Assembly: GCF_029870285.1 (NCBI RefSeq)
Contig: NZ_JACSYA010000013.1
Location: 62,001-126,000, forward strand
Source of the DNA: Delftia sp. PS-11
GTDB lineage: Bacteria > Pseudomonadota > Gammaproteobacteria > Burkholderiales > Burkholderiaceae_C
Direction of reading: 5' to 3'
Length of the DNA stretch: 64,000 nucleotides
Positions 53,396 through 62,458 of this stretch are shown in pieces. The position numbers and the translations under genes were made by a program. The notes under the pieces are model-generated. The model was given only the letters and a program-made list of their open reading frames with translations. It was not told the DNA's origin and searched no databases. The stretch's first letter is position 1. Every line of letters begins with the position of its first letter.

Positions 53396-54238
53396 ATGCC
53401 TGCTTCCACCACATCGCATTGCCGCAGGGAACAAAGGACCCGCCAGGTCATTTTCCATCTGTTGGCCTCTTTCATGCTGCTCGCGCTGGCGTTCTGGACC
53501 ATGGCGGCACATGCGGGCGAAGTGCTCGACCGCGTACGCGCCAAATCGGTGGTGCGCGTATGCATCTGGCCCGAGTACTACGGCATCACCTTCCGGGACA
53601 CGCGCTCTGGCAGGCTGCAGGGCATGGACGCAGAACTGTCGGCCGAACTGGCCAAGGACCTGGGTGTGCAGGTACAGTACGTGGACTCCTCTTTCCCCCG
53701 CCTGATACCCGACCTGCTGGAGTCGCGCTGCGACGTCGCCATGTTCGCCGTGGGCATGCTGGCGCAGCGCCAGCAGCAGTTGCGCTTCACCCAGCCCTAC
53801 ATGAGCAGCGACATCTACGGCATCACGACCAAGAGCAACCCTGCCGTCAAGTCCTGGGCGGACATCGACAAGCCCGGCGTGCAGGTGGCCGTGCAGCGCG
53901 GCACGTTCATGGAGCCGGTCATGCTCCAGACGCTCAAGCATGCCAACGTGGTGCTGATCGAGCCGCCGCTGACGCGCGAGAAGGAACTGATGGCCGGCCG
54001 TGTCGACGTATTCATGACCGACTACCCCTACAGCCGCCGGCTGCTCGACAGCACTGACTGGGTGCAGCTGATCGCGCCGCCCCAGCCCTTCCATGTGCTG
54101 CCCTATGGCTATGCCGTGCGCCCCGGCGACGCACAATGGCTGGCGCGCCTGGACCAGTTCGTCGCTGACATCAAACGCGACGGGCGGCTGGCCAAGGCGG
54201 CACGCAACAACGGACTCTCTCTGATCGTCCCCCATTGA
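53396..54238 (+). CDS. Periplasmic substrate-binding protein (SBP_bac_3 type)
   Basis: A 280-aa protein with a signal/anchor (FHLLASFMLLALAFWTMAAHA) and a family 3 solute-binding fold: VVRVCIWPEYYGITFRD, GMDAELSAELAKDLGVQ, LLESRCDVAMFAVGM, AVQRGTFMEPVML and DVFMTDYPYSRR. No ABC membrane genes are nearby; instead a sensor kinase follows with a 4-base overlap. It may therefore be a periplasmic signal receptor rather than an importer subunit. Confidence 0.85.
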   Translation: MPASTTSHCRREQRTRQVIFHLLASFMLLALAFWTMAAHAGEVLDRVRAKSVVRVCIWPEYYGITFRDTRSGRLQGMDAELSAELAKDLGVQVQYVDSSFPRLIPDLLESRCDVAMFAVGMLAQRQQQLRFTQPYMSSDIYGITTKSNPAVKSWADIDKPGVQVAVQRGTFMEPVMLQTLKHANVVLIEPPLTREKELMAGRVDVFMTDYPYSRRLLDSTDWVQLIAPPQPFHVLPYGYAVRPGDAQWLARLDQFVADIKRDGRLAKAARNNGLSLIVPH

Positions 54239-56784
54239 CGCAACCCGACAGCACCGTGAACATGCCCCACCGCACAGCCGCACGCCGCCTGCAAGGCACC
54301 CGGCATACAGCCCAGATCAAGGCCCTGATACTGACCTTCGCGCTGTGCGTGCTGGCTGGCCTGGTGCTCTATGTCTGGAGCCAGCTGCATGTGCAGGCAG
54401 ACCATAGCAAGGGCCAGGCCACGCTGCTGGCCCGCGTGCTGGAAGACCAGACCGCCCGGACCTTCGAGACCAGCGAGGTGGCGCTGACGAGCCTGGCGCA
54501 CAACCCCGTCATCCAGGCCCGTGACGGCACACGCGCCGCACGCGAGGCCGCACTGATGCAGGCAGTCGCGCAGTTGCCTTTTCTGCGAGGCATGGCGCAG
54601 CTGGACGCGCAGGGCCGCATCCTGGCCAGCACCCAGCCGGGCGATGTTGGCCTGCAGATTGCCATCGACCAGTTGCTGGACAGCAAGGCCCGGGCCCTCT
54701 CGCCGGGCAAGCCCCAGCTGGGACTCCTGATCCCGGGCCGGGGCCTGTCGGCGCTGGCGCCCGGTGCCAAAGCCGCGCCGCGCGGCGTGGCCTTTCTGCC
54801 CCATGTGCTGGGCTTTATCCAGGAAGACGGCAAGCTGGGCGTGCTGGTGGCGCTGATCAACCCTGACGCCGTGGCCAACTTCTACCAGGCCACGCTCGAA
54901 GACCTGAGCTACGAGGCCGTGCTGCTGTCCTACGACGGCAGGCCGCTGGCCAGCAGCAATGCAGGCGCTGGCGTACAGATGCAATGGGCGCTGCAGACGC
55001 TCATCTTCAAAAGCCAGCCACGCCCTGAGCTGGGCTCCTACATCGGCGCCGGCATGCTGGGCGAGCATGAAGTCGTGTCCTTTCGCGCCGTGCGCAACTG
55101 GCCCCTGATGCTGGTGGTCGAGGAGCCCTACTCGGCCGTCGTGGCCCGCTGGCGCCAGGATGCCTTCGCGTTTTTTGTGGCCGGCGTGGCGCTGCTCATG
55201 CTGGTTCTGATCCTCGGCCTGTCCGTGCTCAGGACACGCAGGCTGCAGCTCTCGGCGCAGCGGGACATGGAGCAGGCCCAGGCGCGCATTGCCCGCAGCG
55301 AGCACGAGCTGGCCGTGATCATGCGCAGCGTTCAGGAGCTGATCTTCCGCACCGACAGCAAGGGCCTGCTCACCTTCGTCAACGCCCGCTGGGAAAAGCT
55401 CACCGGCCAGACCAGCGAAAAGGCGCTGGGACGGCACCTGGAGGGCATCGTGGACGAGCGCTACAAGCCACAGATCCAGGCCCTGCTGGACCCCCAGGCC
55501 ACGCTGCGCCCGCGCTCGTGCCAGGCGCTGTTCAAACTGCCCAACGGCAAGGAAATGCTGTGCGACATCGCAGTCGTACCTCTGCTGCGCGAGGGCCGAC
55601 TGGCCGGTTTCGCCGGCAGCGCCGTGGACGTGACGGCGCGCTGGAAGGCGCAGCAGGAGCTGCAGACCCAGCTGGCCTTCCAGCATCTGCTGTTCGAGAC
55701 CACGCCGCTGCCCATGCTGGTCACGGACTCCAAGCACCGCGTCGCCCTGGTCAACAAGGCCTGGGAGGACTTCTGCGGCAAGAGCCGCTACTCCGTGCTG
55801 GGCTCCGAGCTGACCGGTTTTCTGCCGCGCGACGATGCACTGCTGCAAATGCAAAGCAATGCCCAGGTCCTGAGCCAGGGCCAGAGCATGACCATCGAAG
55901 CCAAGATACCCCATGTCGATGGCAGCTACCGCGACATGCAGATCGCCAAGGCGGCCGTGAAAAATGCCGACGGCCAGATCACGGGCGTGCTCAGCATCTC
56001 CGTGGACGTCAGCGAATTCCGCGCGGCAGAGCACGCCACGCGGGAAGCGCGCGATGCGGCGGAAGAAGCCTTCCGCGTGAAATCGGAATTCGTCGCCAAC
56101 ATGAGTCACGAGCTGCGTACCCCCCTGCAATCCATCATGGGCTTTGCGGAACTGGGCGGCATGCGCGCGCGCGCCACCCCCAAGCTGGCCGAAATGTTCA
56201 ACGACATCCACGCCTCCGGCCAGCGCATGCTGGCGCTCGTCAACGACCTGCTGGACGTTGCCAAGCTCGAAAGCGCCATGGGCACCATGCACCTGGAGCG
56301 CATCGACCTGCGCAACCTGATCCGCCCCGTGGTGAGGGAGCTGGAGCCGCTGCAGCACCAAAAGCAGATCGATTTGCGCCTGCAGCTGGACGAAGACCCC
56401 CTGGTCGCCAAGGCCGACCCGGTGCGCTTCCAGCAGGTCATCCGCAACGTGCTGGCCAACGCCATCAAGTTCTCGCCCGCCGGCGGGCGCATCGAGCTGC
56501 GGGCCATGCTCGATGGCCAGGGCAACATCCGCATCGACTGCACCGATCAGGGGCCGGGCATTCCACCCCAGGAACTGGAAAACATCTTCCAGCCCTTCGT
56601 GCAATCGAGCAAGACCAAGGACGGCTCCGGCGGCACCGGGCTGGGCCTGGCCATCTGCCGCAAGATCATCGACGCCATGGACGGCTCCATCGTCGCGGCC
56701 AACCGATCCGGCGGAGGCTCCCTGTTCCGCATTCTGCTGCCCAGCCGCAATCTCTTCGAGACCCAGCCGGCCGAGCTGATGTAG
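54235..56784 (+). CDS. Membrane sensor histidine kinase with PAS domains
   Basis: An 849-aa kinase. TM1 (ALILTFALCVLAGLVLYVW) and TM2 (AFFVAGVALLMLVLILGLSVL) bound a ~265-residue periplasmic sensor. Two PAS domains follow, then a HisKA with MSHELRTPLQSI and an ATPase with NAIKFSP, DQGPGIPP and GTGLGLAI. There is no receiver, so it is a classical kinase. The start is uncertain: TTG 54235 overlaps the upstream stop, while ATG 54262 gives a shorter form. Probable partners are the response regulators just upstream. Confidence 0.88.
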   Translation: MTQPDSTVNMPHRTAARRLQGTRHTAQIKALILTFALCVLAGLVLYVWSQLHVQADHSKGQATLLARVLEDQTARTFETSEVALTSLAHNPVIQARDGTRAAREAALMQAVAQLPFLRGMAQLDAQGRILASTQPGDVGLQIAIDQLLDSKARALSPGKPQLGLLIPGRGLSALAPGAKAAPRGVAFLPHVLGFIQEDGKLGVLVALINPDAVANFYQATLEDLSYEAVLLSYDGRPLASSNAGAGVQMQWALQTLIFKSQPRPELGSYIGAGMLGEHEVVSFRAVRNWPLMLVVEEPYSAVVARWRQDAFAFFVAGVALLMLVLILGLSVLRTRRLQLSAQRDMEQAQARIARSEHELAVIMRSVQELIFRTDSKGLLTFVNARWEKLTGQTSEKALGRHLEGIVDERYKPQIQALLDPQATLRPRSCQALFKLPNGKEMLCDIAVVPLLREGRLAGFAGSAVDVTARWKAQQELQTQLAFQHLLFETTPLPMLVTDSKHRVALVNKAWEDFCGKSRYSVLGSELTGFLPRDDALLQMQSNAQVLSQGQSMTIEAKIPHVDGSYRDMQIAKAAVKNADGQITGVLSISVDVSEFRAAEHATREARDAAEEAFRVKSEFVANMSHELRTPLQSIMGFAELGGMRARATPKLAEMFNDIHASGQRMLALVNDLLDVAKLESAMGTMHLERIDLRNLIRPVVRELEPLQHQKQIDLRLQLDEDPLVAKADPVRFQQVIRNVLANAIKFSPAGGRIELRAMLDGQGNIRIDCTDQGPGIPPQELENIFQPFVQSSKTKDGSGGTGLGLAICRKIIDAMDGSIVAANRSGGGSLFRILLPSRNLFETQPAELM

Positions 56785-56789
56785 GACTA

Positions 56790-56913
56790 AGAACCGCTAA
56801 CACGACCCAGCAAATCGAAGATTTGCGGTTGAGACGAGGCGCGAAGCCGCAGGCAGTACAACCAGTACGACAAGGCGAAGCAACGACGTATCAAGGGTTG
56901 TGTTAGCGGTTCT
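56790..56913. repeat. 124-bp MITE-like element with 19-bp terminal inverted repeats
   Basis: AGAACCGCTAACACGACCC (56790-56808) matches the reverse complement of 56895-56913 at 18 of 19 positions; the odd pair would be G-U in RNA. Inside, GCAAATC-GAA-GATTTGC (56810-56826) is a perfect hairpin. TA dinucleotides occur at both outer edges. It fills the whole gap between two convergent genes and has no ORF. Confidence 0.7.
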
Positions 56914-56919
56914 AACTGC

Positions 56920-57822
56920 TCACACAGAACAGTGGTCCATCCCCGGCAGGCACTCCCCGACCACGCGCTCAATGAGATCCGTGTCCGGCGATGCTGCGAG
57001 CGCACGGGCGGTGTTGCGCTTGCCTGTGGCGAGCAGGCCTGTGCTGGTTGAAGCGATCGTGTATTCGCTGTGGCAGGCCGGGCAGTAGAGAGTGTCTCCA
57101 GGCTTGGCACTGCGCGGGCGCACGACGATGGGGCCGCAGGCTGCGCAGCGCTCCAGCGGAATGCCTGCATCGCTGTGGCCGACGATATGCGCCAGCTCCG
57201 GGTGCCGGGCCAAGCCGACGAAAAGCTGGCCCAGCCGGGCATCGAATTGACGGCCGAGTTCACTCTCGATGATCTCGATGGCACGCGCAACCGGCATGCC
57301 GGTGCGGTAGGGCCGTGTGCTGGTCATCGCATCGAAGGCATCGCAAATGCCGACGATGCGAGCCACCAGCGGAATGTCATCGCCGCGCCGGCCATAGGGA
57401 TAGCCGCGCCCGTCCGGCGTCTCATGGTGCAGCAGTACCGCGTCCTGCGCCAGCGCCGCGAGCGGATGGCCTGCCAGCATGCGCAGGCCGATTTCAGGAT
57501 GGGTCTTGATCACGGCATATTCATCGCCATCGAGCTTGCCCTTTTTGCCCAGCACCGCATCCGGAATTCCTATCTTGCCCAGATCATGCAGAAAAGCGCC
57601 GATGGTGATGCGGCAGACCTCTTGCGGTGCAAGCCCTGCCGTCTCGGCCAGCAGCCGTGACAGGCGGGCCACGCGCCACAGATGGCCGCCGGTATAGGGA
57701 TCTCGCGCCTCCACCGCCCATGCCAGCAGGAACAGGCTGAACAGCAGCCTGTCGGCACGCTGTGCATCGGGGAGGTCAGGTGCCTTGCGCCTGGCGCGCT
57801 GCCACAGAGAGAGCAGGTTCAT
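56920..57822 (-). CDS. HD-GYP protein with C-terminal zinc-ribbon-like motif
   Basis: A 300-aa protein. Residues ~25-200 are an HD-GYP domain with FLHDLGKIGIPD and the full HHETPDGRGYPYG signature, predicted to hydrolyse c-di-GMP. Residues ~225-262 hold CAAC and CPAC, spaced like a zinc ribbon. There is no sensor or receiver domain. It lies 58 bp upstream of, and on the same strand as, none of the sigma-F genes' transcripts' start, being downstream of nrsF on the minus strand, so read-through from that operon is possible. Confidence 0.85.
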   Translation of the reverse strand: MNLLSLWQRARRKAPDLPDAQRADRLLFSLFLLAWAVEARDPYTGGHLWRVARLSRLLAETAGLAPQEVCRITIGAFLHDLGKIGIPDAVLGKKGKLDGDEYAVIKTHPEIGLRMLAGHPLAALAQDAVLLHHETPDGRGYPYGRRGDDIPLVARIVGICDAFDAMTSTRPYRTGMPVARAIEIIESELGRQFDARLGQLFVGLARHPELAHIVGHSDAGIPLERCAACGPIVVRPRSAKPGDTLYCPACHSEYTIASTSTGLLATGKRNTARALAASPDTDLIERVVGECLPGMDHCSV

Positions 57823-57880
57823 GGAAAAATTTCTTGAATGCCGCTGATTGAACAGCCCTGATGGATATCGTCCGTCTGCG

Positions 57881-58522
57881 CTACCAGCGCAGCAGGCGGG
57901 GCCCCAGGCACAGACCGGCTGCCGCGGGGATCAGTATGCCGAGGAAATACCACAGCCCCCAGAAAGGCACGCCCATCTCAGGGCAGTGCAGGCAATACAC
58001 CACGGTGGCGATGGAGCCAGCCAGCAAACCGGCCACTGCGCCGGTCAGGCGCAGCCGGGTCGGCGCCATGGCGCGCACAGCCCAGACGATGGTCACGCAC
58101 AGAGGCAGCGACAGCAGAGCGATGTTGAACGGGCAACTGCGCCACGAAAATCCCATCAGCAGAGGCAGGCGTTCGGCCACAGGGGCGCCCGCCAGTACGA
58201 CCGCACTGGCAATCCATACCGTCAACCCCGGTGCAGCAATGCCAAGCCAGTTGCGGCCGACACGCAGGCCGGGGCGCAGCAGCCGGCGCAATACCAGCAG
58301 CGAGCCTGCCGCCATCGCGGCAGGGAAAGCCAGCTTGGCCCAGAACAGCGGCACCCCCATCATCAGCGCAAGATCGGCACGCAGCCCATAGATCAGCAAC
58401 ATCAGCGCCAGCGAGCAGGCGCTGCCAAGAGACAGGGCCTGCACCATGCGCCGCAGCGGCAGGCGCAGGTCCACTGGCGCCACATTGGTGGACATCATCT
58501 CGATCAAATCATCGGTCTTCAT
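57881..58522 (-). CDS. nrsF: NrsF-type (DUF1109) membrane anti-sigma factor, distal copy
   Basis: A 213-aa protein with six predicted membrane helices ([55 protein letters not shown] among them). The family cysteines are in [14 protein letters not shown] and CLHCPEMG. In Caulobacter NrsF holds the ECF factor sigma-F at the membrane and releases it under metal stress. Its ATG overlaps the sigF stop, so the two are co-translated. It is clearly paralogous to the protein encoded at 59192-59842. Confidence 0.88.
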   Translation of the reverse strand: MKTDDLIEMMSTNVAPVDLRLPLRRMVQALSLGSACSLALMLLIYGLRADLALMMGVPLFWAKLAFPAAMAAGSLLVLRRLLRPGLRVGRNWLGIAAPGLTVWIASAVVLAGAPVAERLPLLMGFSWRSCPFNIALLSLPLCVTIVWAVRAMAPTRLRLTGAVAGLLAGSIATVVYCLHCPEMGVPFWGLWYFLGILIPAAAGLCLGPRLLRW

Positions 58523-59175
58523 GGTGAAAGCTTCTCCCGGATTTTGGCGGCCAGCGCCTTCAGGCCACGGTGCACACCGACCTTCACCGCAGACTCGCTC
58601 ATGCCGGTCAGTTGAGCGGTTTCCGCCACCGACAGCCCTTCCAGCTTGACATGCAGGATGGGCAGGCGCTGGCGGTCGGGCAATTGCTCAAGCAGCGCCC
58701 TGACATCGCGCCGGGCCTGCGCAGGCTCATCGTCGCAGGCGGCAAACAGCTCATGCTCGTCACCCAGCGGATCATTGAAAGCCTCGCGGCGTGCGCGTGC
58801 ACGCAGGAAATCCATCAGTTTGTAGCGGGCGATGGCATGCACCCAGGCCGTCAGCGGCTGGTCGGCGCGGTAGGTGTGGCGCGCGTTATGCACGGCCAGC
58901 AGGGTTTCCTGGACAAGATCCTCGACCTCATCTTGCAGGTGCTGCAGCCGCTTGCGCAGAAAGGCGCGCAGGCGGCTGCTGAGTTCAGACAGAAAGCTGC
59001 GGTACGCCACGGCGTCGCCGTCCAGTCCGGCAAGCAGCAATGCGCGCAGGCGCTCTTCCGCCGGATGCTGCGGCTGCTTGCCCACCGGCGCCACGGGGCG
59101 GACAGCGGCATGGCTGCCGTCATCGGACGGATCATGAACGAATTCGTTGGCGAACAACGGTTGGCTATTGGTCAT
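58519..59175 (-). CDS. sigF: ECF RNA polymerase sigma factor, sigma-F type
   Basis: A 218-aa ECF sigma factor. Region 2 is [20 protein letters not shown]...[15 protein letters not shown]...[18 protein letters not shown]. Region 4 is [47 protein letters not shown] 59175 is chosen because region 2 starts at normal distance. It lies between two nrsF genes in one minus-strand operon. The expected target motif GTAACC-N16-CGAA lies before its own operon and before the facing bufferin operon. Confidence 0.92.
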   Translation of the reverse strand: MTNSQPLFANEFVHDPSDDGSHAAVRPVAPVGKQPQHPAEERLRALLLAGLDGDAVAYRSFLSELSSRLRAFLRKRLQHLQDEVEDLVQETLLAVHNARHTYRADQPLTAWVHAIARYKLMDFLRARARREAFNDPLGDEHELFAACDDEPAQARRDVRALLEQLPDRQRLPILHVKLEGLSVAETAQLTGMSESAVKVGVHRGLKALAAKIREKLSP

Positions 59176-59191
59176 GGAGCACGTCCCAGGC

Positions 59192-59842
59192 TCACCAGCG
59201 CAGCAATACAGGTGCGCACAGCGCGCCCACAAGCGCCGGAGCCAGCACCCCCAGCACATACCAGACGCCCCAGAACGGCGGCGCCATTTCCGCACAGTAC
59301 AGTGAATACACTAGCACGCCCTGCGCGCCTGCCACCAGGCCGGCCATGGCACCGGCCTCAGCCAGCCGGGTTGGCGCCAGACCGCGCATGAACCAGAACA
59401 TGGCGGCCAGCGTCGGCAGCGACAGCAGGGCGATGTTGCCCGAGCAGACCTCCCAGGTGCTGCCCAGCAGCAGTTGCAGCCGCTGCGACGGCGGCGCCAG
59501 CGCCAGCCACACGGCTCCCGCCAGCCACAGTGCCAAAAGGGACAGCAGCAGCGCGGCTGCCGGCCTCGTGCCGATGCGCGCACCCGGGCGCGCCAGGCGG
59601 GCGGCGCCAGTCTGCGCAGCCAGCAGCACTGCAAGCGGAAACGACACTTTCAGCCAGAACAGCGGCTGCTGCAGCAACTGCGGCATGTCGCTGCGCACGC
59701 CATAGATCACGGCCAGCAGCAGCGCCGAGCCCACCATGCCCGAGGCCAGCGCCATCTCCATGCGCGCACCGGTGGCTGCATGCCGGCCAGCCATGCCATC
59801 AGTGCCTGCCGCCAGCATATCGACCAGCTCCATCGTCTTCAT
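59192..59842 (-). CDS. nrsF: NrsF-type (DUF1109) membrane anti-sigma factor, promoter-proximal copy
   Basis: A 216-aa six-helix membrane protein aligned along its length with the distal copy: [49 protein letters not shown]. The two sensor-type cysteines are kept (C in WEVC and YC), but one of the pair in CLHC is a Tyr-adjacent single Cys here. ATG 59842 has AAAGGAG at five bases. An in-frame ATG at 59899 would add a Cys-rich stretch but lies at or before the expected transcript start. Confidence 0.88.
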   Translation of the reverse strand: MKTMELVDMLAAGTDGMAGRHAATGARMEMALASGMVGSALLLAVIYGVRSDMPQLLQQPLFWLKVSFPLAVLLAAQTGAARLARPGARIGTRPAAALLLSLLALWLAGAVWLALAPPSQRLQLLLGSTWEVCSGNIALLSLPTLAAMFWFMRGLAPTRLAEAGAMAGLVAGAQGVLVYSLYCAEMAPPFWGVWYVLGVLAPALVGALCAPVLLRW

Positions 59843-59855
59843 CGGGTCTCCTTTG

Positions 59856-59891
59856 TTGCAGCCGCACTTGCAGCCGCACTTGCAGCCGCAC
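59856..59891. repeat. Three tandem copies of a 12-bp unit in the nrsF leader
   Basis: TTGCAGCCGCAC is repeated three times without change between the predicted -10 and the ribosome site of the sigma operon. Read on the minus strand in the nrsF frame it would encode alternating Cys-Gly-Cys-Lys. It may be leader RNA only. Confidence 0.85.
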
Positions 59892-59902
59892 CTTCTCACC
59901 TA

Positions 59903-59928
59903 TTCGCCCGCCATGGCCATCTGGTTAC
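59903..59928 (-). promoter_or_regulatory. Sigma-F-type promoter of the nrsF-sigF-nrsF operon
   Basis: On the minus strand GTAACC (59928-59923) is followed by 16 bases and CGAA (59906-59903), an exact match to the sigma-F promoter reported for Caulobacter. It lies ~60 bp before the first nrsF start, implying autoregulation. Confidence 0.8.
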
Positions 59929-59944
59929 AGCGCATGCAAAAAAT

Positions 59945-59957
59945 ATTTCCTGGAAAT
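59945..59957. promoter_or_regulatory. Short palindrome between the divergent sigma-F promoters
   Basis: ATTTCC-T-GGAAAT is a perfect 6-bp inverted repeat in the AT-rich centre between the two -35 elements. It could bind a second regulator. No known family motif was recognised. Confidence 0.3.
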
Positions 59958-59971
59958 TTGCGGAGACGGCT

Positions 59972-59997
59972 GTAACCGATGCACCCGCCCCGGCGAA
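59972..59997 (+). promoter_or_regulatory. Sigma-F-type promoter of the bufferin operon
   Basis: GTAACC (59972-59977), 16 bases, then CGAA (59994-59997), identical in layout to the divergent site on the other strand. It lies 66 bp before bufA, leaving room for a short leader with AAGGAG before the start codon. Confidence 0.82.
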
Positions 59998-60063
59998 ATA
60001 GCTTGCAGACCGGCAGTTGGACAGCCGCCGGTCACCCCCCTTCCAACCCTCAAGGAGCCCACC

Positions 60064-60345
60064 ATGAATGCACGCATCGCCGCTACTACCGCCGCCCTGA
60101 CACTCGCCACACTGGCCTGCGGCGCGGCCATGGCGCAAAGCCAGCAGCCCGCCGCCAAAACCGCCGTCGAAAAATGCTACGGCGTCTCGCTGGCAGGCCA
60201 GAACGACTGCAAGGCCGGCGAAGGCACTACCTGCGCAGGAACGGCCAAGATGGACTACCAGGGCAATGCCTGGAAAAACGTTCCGGCCGGCACCTGCACA
60301 TCGATCAAGACCCCTCGCGGCATGGGTTCGCTCAAGCCCTTCTGA
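60064..60345 (+). CDS. bufA: Bufferin-type precursor peptide (DUF2282), copper-binding RiPP
   Basis: A 93-aa precursor with a signal peptide ([20 protein letters not shown]...AMAQ) and four mature cysteines: C38 (EKCYGV), C49 ([11 protein letters not shown]), C57 ([14 protein letters not shown]) and C78 (AGTC). This is the DUF2282/BufA pattern. In this family the DUF692 enzyme modifies core cysteines, and the exported peptide binds copper in the periplasm. AAGGAG precedes ATG 60064. It is the first gene of the operon behind a sigma-F-type promoter. Confidence 0.92.
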   Translation: MNARIAATTAALTLATLACGAAMAQSQQPAAKTAVEKCYGVSLAGQNDCKAGEGTTCAGTAKMDYQGNAWKNVPAGTCTSIKTPRGMGSLKPF

Positions 60346-60359
60346 GCACAGTGCTGCAC

Positions 60360-61208
60360 ATGGACGCGACATCGCTTGCAGCGGGCCTGGGCCTCAAGCC
60401 CCAGCATTTCGACGCAGCACTCGCCTGTGCCGCGCCGGGTCTGTGGTTCGAGGTCCACCCGGAGAACTACATGATGGACGGCGGCCCGCGCCTGGCATGG
60501 CTGGAGGCCGTGCGCAGCCGCCATCCGCTGTCGCTGCATGGCGTGTCGCTGTCGTTGGCCGGTCCGGATGCGCCGGATCCGGTCCATCTGCGGCGCCTGG
60601 CGCAACTGGTGGCACGCACCGAGCCGGCGCTGGTGTCAGAGCATCTGGCATGGTCGCGCGCCGGCGGCCGCTATTTTCCGGACCTGCTGCCGGTGCCGCG
60701 CACCCGCCAGACGCTGGAGCGACTGGCAGGCAACATCGCGCGCACCCAGGATGCGCTCAAGCGCCATATCGCGCTGGAAAATCCGTCGCACTACCTGCGC
60801 ATGGATGGCCACGAATGGAGCGAGCCGGACTTTCTGAGCGAACTGGTGCGCCGCACCGGCTGCGGCCTGCTGGTGGATGTCAACAACGTCCATGTCAGCG
60901 CGGTCAATCTGGGCTTCGATGCAGCGGCCTATCTTGCCCAATTGCCATCGCAGGCTATTGAGGAAATCCACCTGGCCGGACACAGCTGCGACGCGGGCCT
61001 GCCCGGGCTGCTGATCGATTCGCATGACACGGCCGTGGCCCAGCCGGTATGGGCGCTGTACCAGGCGCTGGTGGCGCGCACCGGGCCGAGGCCGACGCTG
61101 ATCGAGCGCGATGGCCATGTGCCGGAGTTCGGCGCGCTGCTGGCAGAGCGCGACATCGCGCAGGACATCCTTGCATCACACCAGCCACTGCAGGAATACG
61201 CATCGTGA
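60360..61208 (+). CDS. bufB: DUF692 multinuclear non-heme iron oxidase (MNIO), bufferin-modifying
   Basis: A 282-aa TIM-barrel enzyme. The iron-binding residues of the family are visible: [10 protein letters not shown] (H60), SEHLAW (E94, H95), [21 protein letters not shown] (D173, N176, H178), EIHLAGH (H204, H208) and LIERDG (E249). MNIOs of this type install Cys-derived heterocycles in precursor peptides with a partner protein. ATG 60360 is 14 bases after bufA; GTG 60351 is an alternative. The stop overlaps bufC (GTGA). Confidence 0.92.
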   Translation: MDATSLAAGLGLKPQHFDAALACAAPGLWFEVHPENYMMDGGPRLAWLEAVRSRHPLSLHGVSLSLAGPDAPDPVHLRRLAQLVARTEPALVSEHLAWSRAGGRYFPDLLPVPRTRQTLERLAGNIARTQDALKRHIALENPSHYLRMDGHEWSEPDFLSELVRRTGCGLLVDVNNVHVSAVNLGFDAAAYLAQLPSQAIEEIHLAGHSCDAGLPGLLIDSHDTAVAQPVWALYQALVARTGPRPTLIERDGHVPEFGALLAERDIAQDILASHQPLQEYAS

Positions 61209-61954
61209 GCCGCAGCGACTACTACAGCGCCTTCATGGACGCCATCCATCAAGGCCACAGTGCCGATCCGCAGGTGGCAGCGCTGCTGGCGCAACCGGCC
61301 TTCGCGGTCTATCGCAACACCATTTTCAAGGGCGTCACCGACGCGCTGGCCGCCAATTACCCGGCGGTACGGCGGCTGGTTGGCCAAGCCTGGTTCCATT
61401 CAGCGGCACTGGCTTACGCACGGCAGCATATGCCGGACGATGCCTGCCTGATCACCTATGGCCAGCACTTCCCCGCGTTCCTTGCGGGTGCGCAGGCGGC
61501 AGCCGACTTGCCCTATCTGGCGGACGTGGCAGCGCTGGACCGCAGCTGGAGCGAGTCGCATCTGGCGGCGGACGACCCGCTGCTGAACGCGGCCGGCCTG
61601 CACGCGGCGCTGACCGCAGGGCGCAATGTCCGCCTGACGCTGCACGCAGCAGCGCGCTGGCACTGGAGTGCGCAACATCCCTGCTACGCCATCTGGGACG
61701 CCAGCCGCAGGGATGACACGGCCCCCATGGAGCAGCCCGAATGGCGTGGCGAGGGCGCCCTGCTGACACGGCCGCAAGGCAGCGTGCTATGGCGGCAGAT
61801 CGGTTATGGCACCTGCTGCTTTCTGGACGCCTGCCGCGCCGGAGCGGACATCGCCGAGGCTGCCGCACTGGCGCTGGCGAACGAGCCGGACATCGACGTG
61901 GCCGCCATGCTGGGCGAGCTGCTGCAGGCCGGCGCCTTCACTTGTTTTCATTGA
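61205..61954 (+). CDS. bufC: DUF2063-type partner protein for the MNIO enzyme
   Basis: A 249-aa protein. The N-terminal DUF2063 part reads [32 protein letters not shown], then [23 protein letters not shown]. The C-terminal region resembles a RRE-like recognition fold. In bufferin and similar systems this protein binds the precursor and assists the DUF692 enzyme. Its GTG start at 61205 overlaps the bufB stop, so the two are made together. Confidence 0.9.
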   Translation: MSRSDYYSAFMDAIHQGHSADPQVAALLAQPAFAVYRNTIFKGVTDALAANYPAVRRLVGQAWFHSAALAYARQHMPDDACLITYGQHFPAFLAGAQAAADLPYLADVAALDRSWSESHLAADDPLLNAAGLHAALTAGRNVRLTLHAAARWHWSAQHPCYAIWDASRRDDTAPMEQPEWRGEGALLTRPQGSVLWRQIGYGTCCFLDACRAGADIAEAAALALANEPDIDVAAMLGELLQAGAFTCFH

Positions 61955-61965
61955 CGGAGAACGGC

Positions 61966-62442
61966 ATGAACCCTCCCACCCTGGCGCCACAAGGCGGCGA
62001 AACGCTCAGCCGCCCATCGCTGTGGTCCCGCGCCGCTGCGCTGGCGCAGCGCCTGATCTGCGACAGCCTGCTGTCGCTGGTGGCACGCATAGCAATCGCA
62101 GCCATCTTCTTCCTGTCGGGGCGCACCAAGGTCACCGGCCTGCTGACCATCAAGGACAGCACCTACGTGCTGTTCCAGGAAGAATATCGCCTGCCGCTGG
62201 TGCCGCCGGACATCGCAGCCCACCTGGCGGTCTACGCCGAACACCTGTTGCCGCTGCTGCTGGTGCTGGGCCTGTTCACGCGCGGCGCCGCGCTGGCGCT
62301 GCTGGGCATGACCGCCGTGATCGAGGTATTCGTCTACCCGGACGCCTGGCCCACACATCTGTCCTGGGCGGGCCTGCTGCTGCTGCTGATGGCGCGCGGC
62401 GGCGGTGCCCTCTCGCTGGACCACAGGCTCGGCATTCGCTGA
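61966..62442 (+). CDS. bufD: DoxX-family membrane protein of the bufferin operon
   Basis: A 158-aa protein with four membrane helices ([64 protein letters not shown]), the DoxX layout. DoxX-like proteins are regular members of bufferin and related operons; their exact task is not known. ATG 61966 has GGAG seven bases upstream and starts 11 bases after bufC. Confidence 0.85.
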   Translation: MNPPTLAPQGGETLSRPSLWSRAAALAQRLICDSLLSLVARIAIAAIFFLSGRTKVTGLLTIKDSTYVLFQEEYRLPLVPPDIAAHLAVYAEHLLPLLLVLGLFTRGAALALLGMTAVIEVFVYPDAWPTHLSWAGLLLLLMARGGGALSLDHRLGIR

Positions 62443-62458
62443 ATCGGGGGAGCTGCTC

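Noticed and set aside
59843..59899. N-terminal Cys-rich extension of the promoter-proximal NrsF
   Set aside because: A strong AAAGGAG precedes ATG 59842, and the predicted promoter places the transcript start at or after the upstream ATG.
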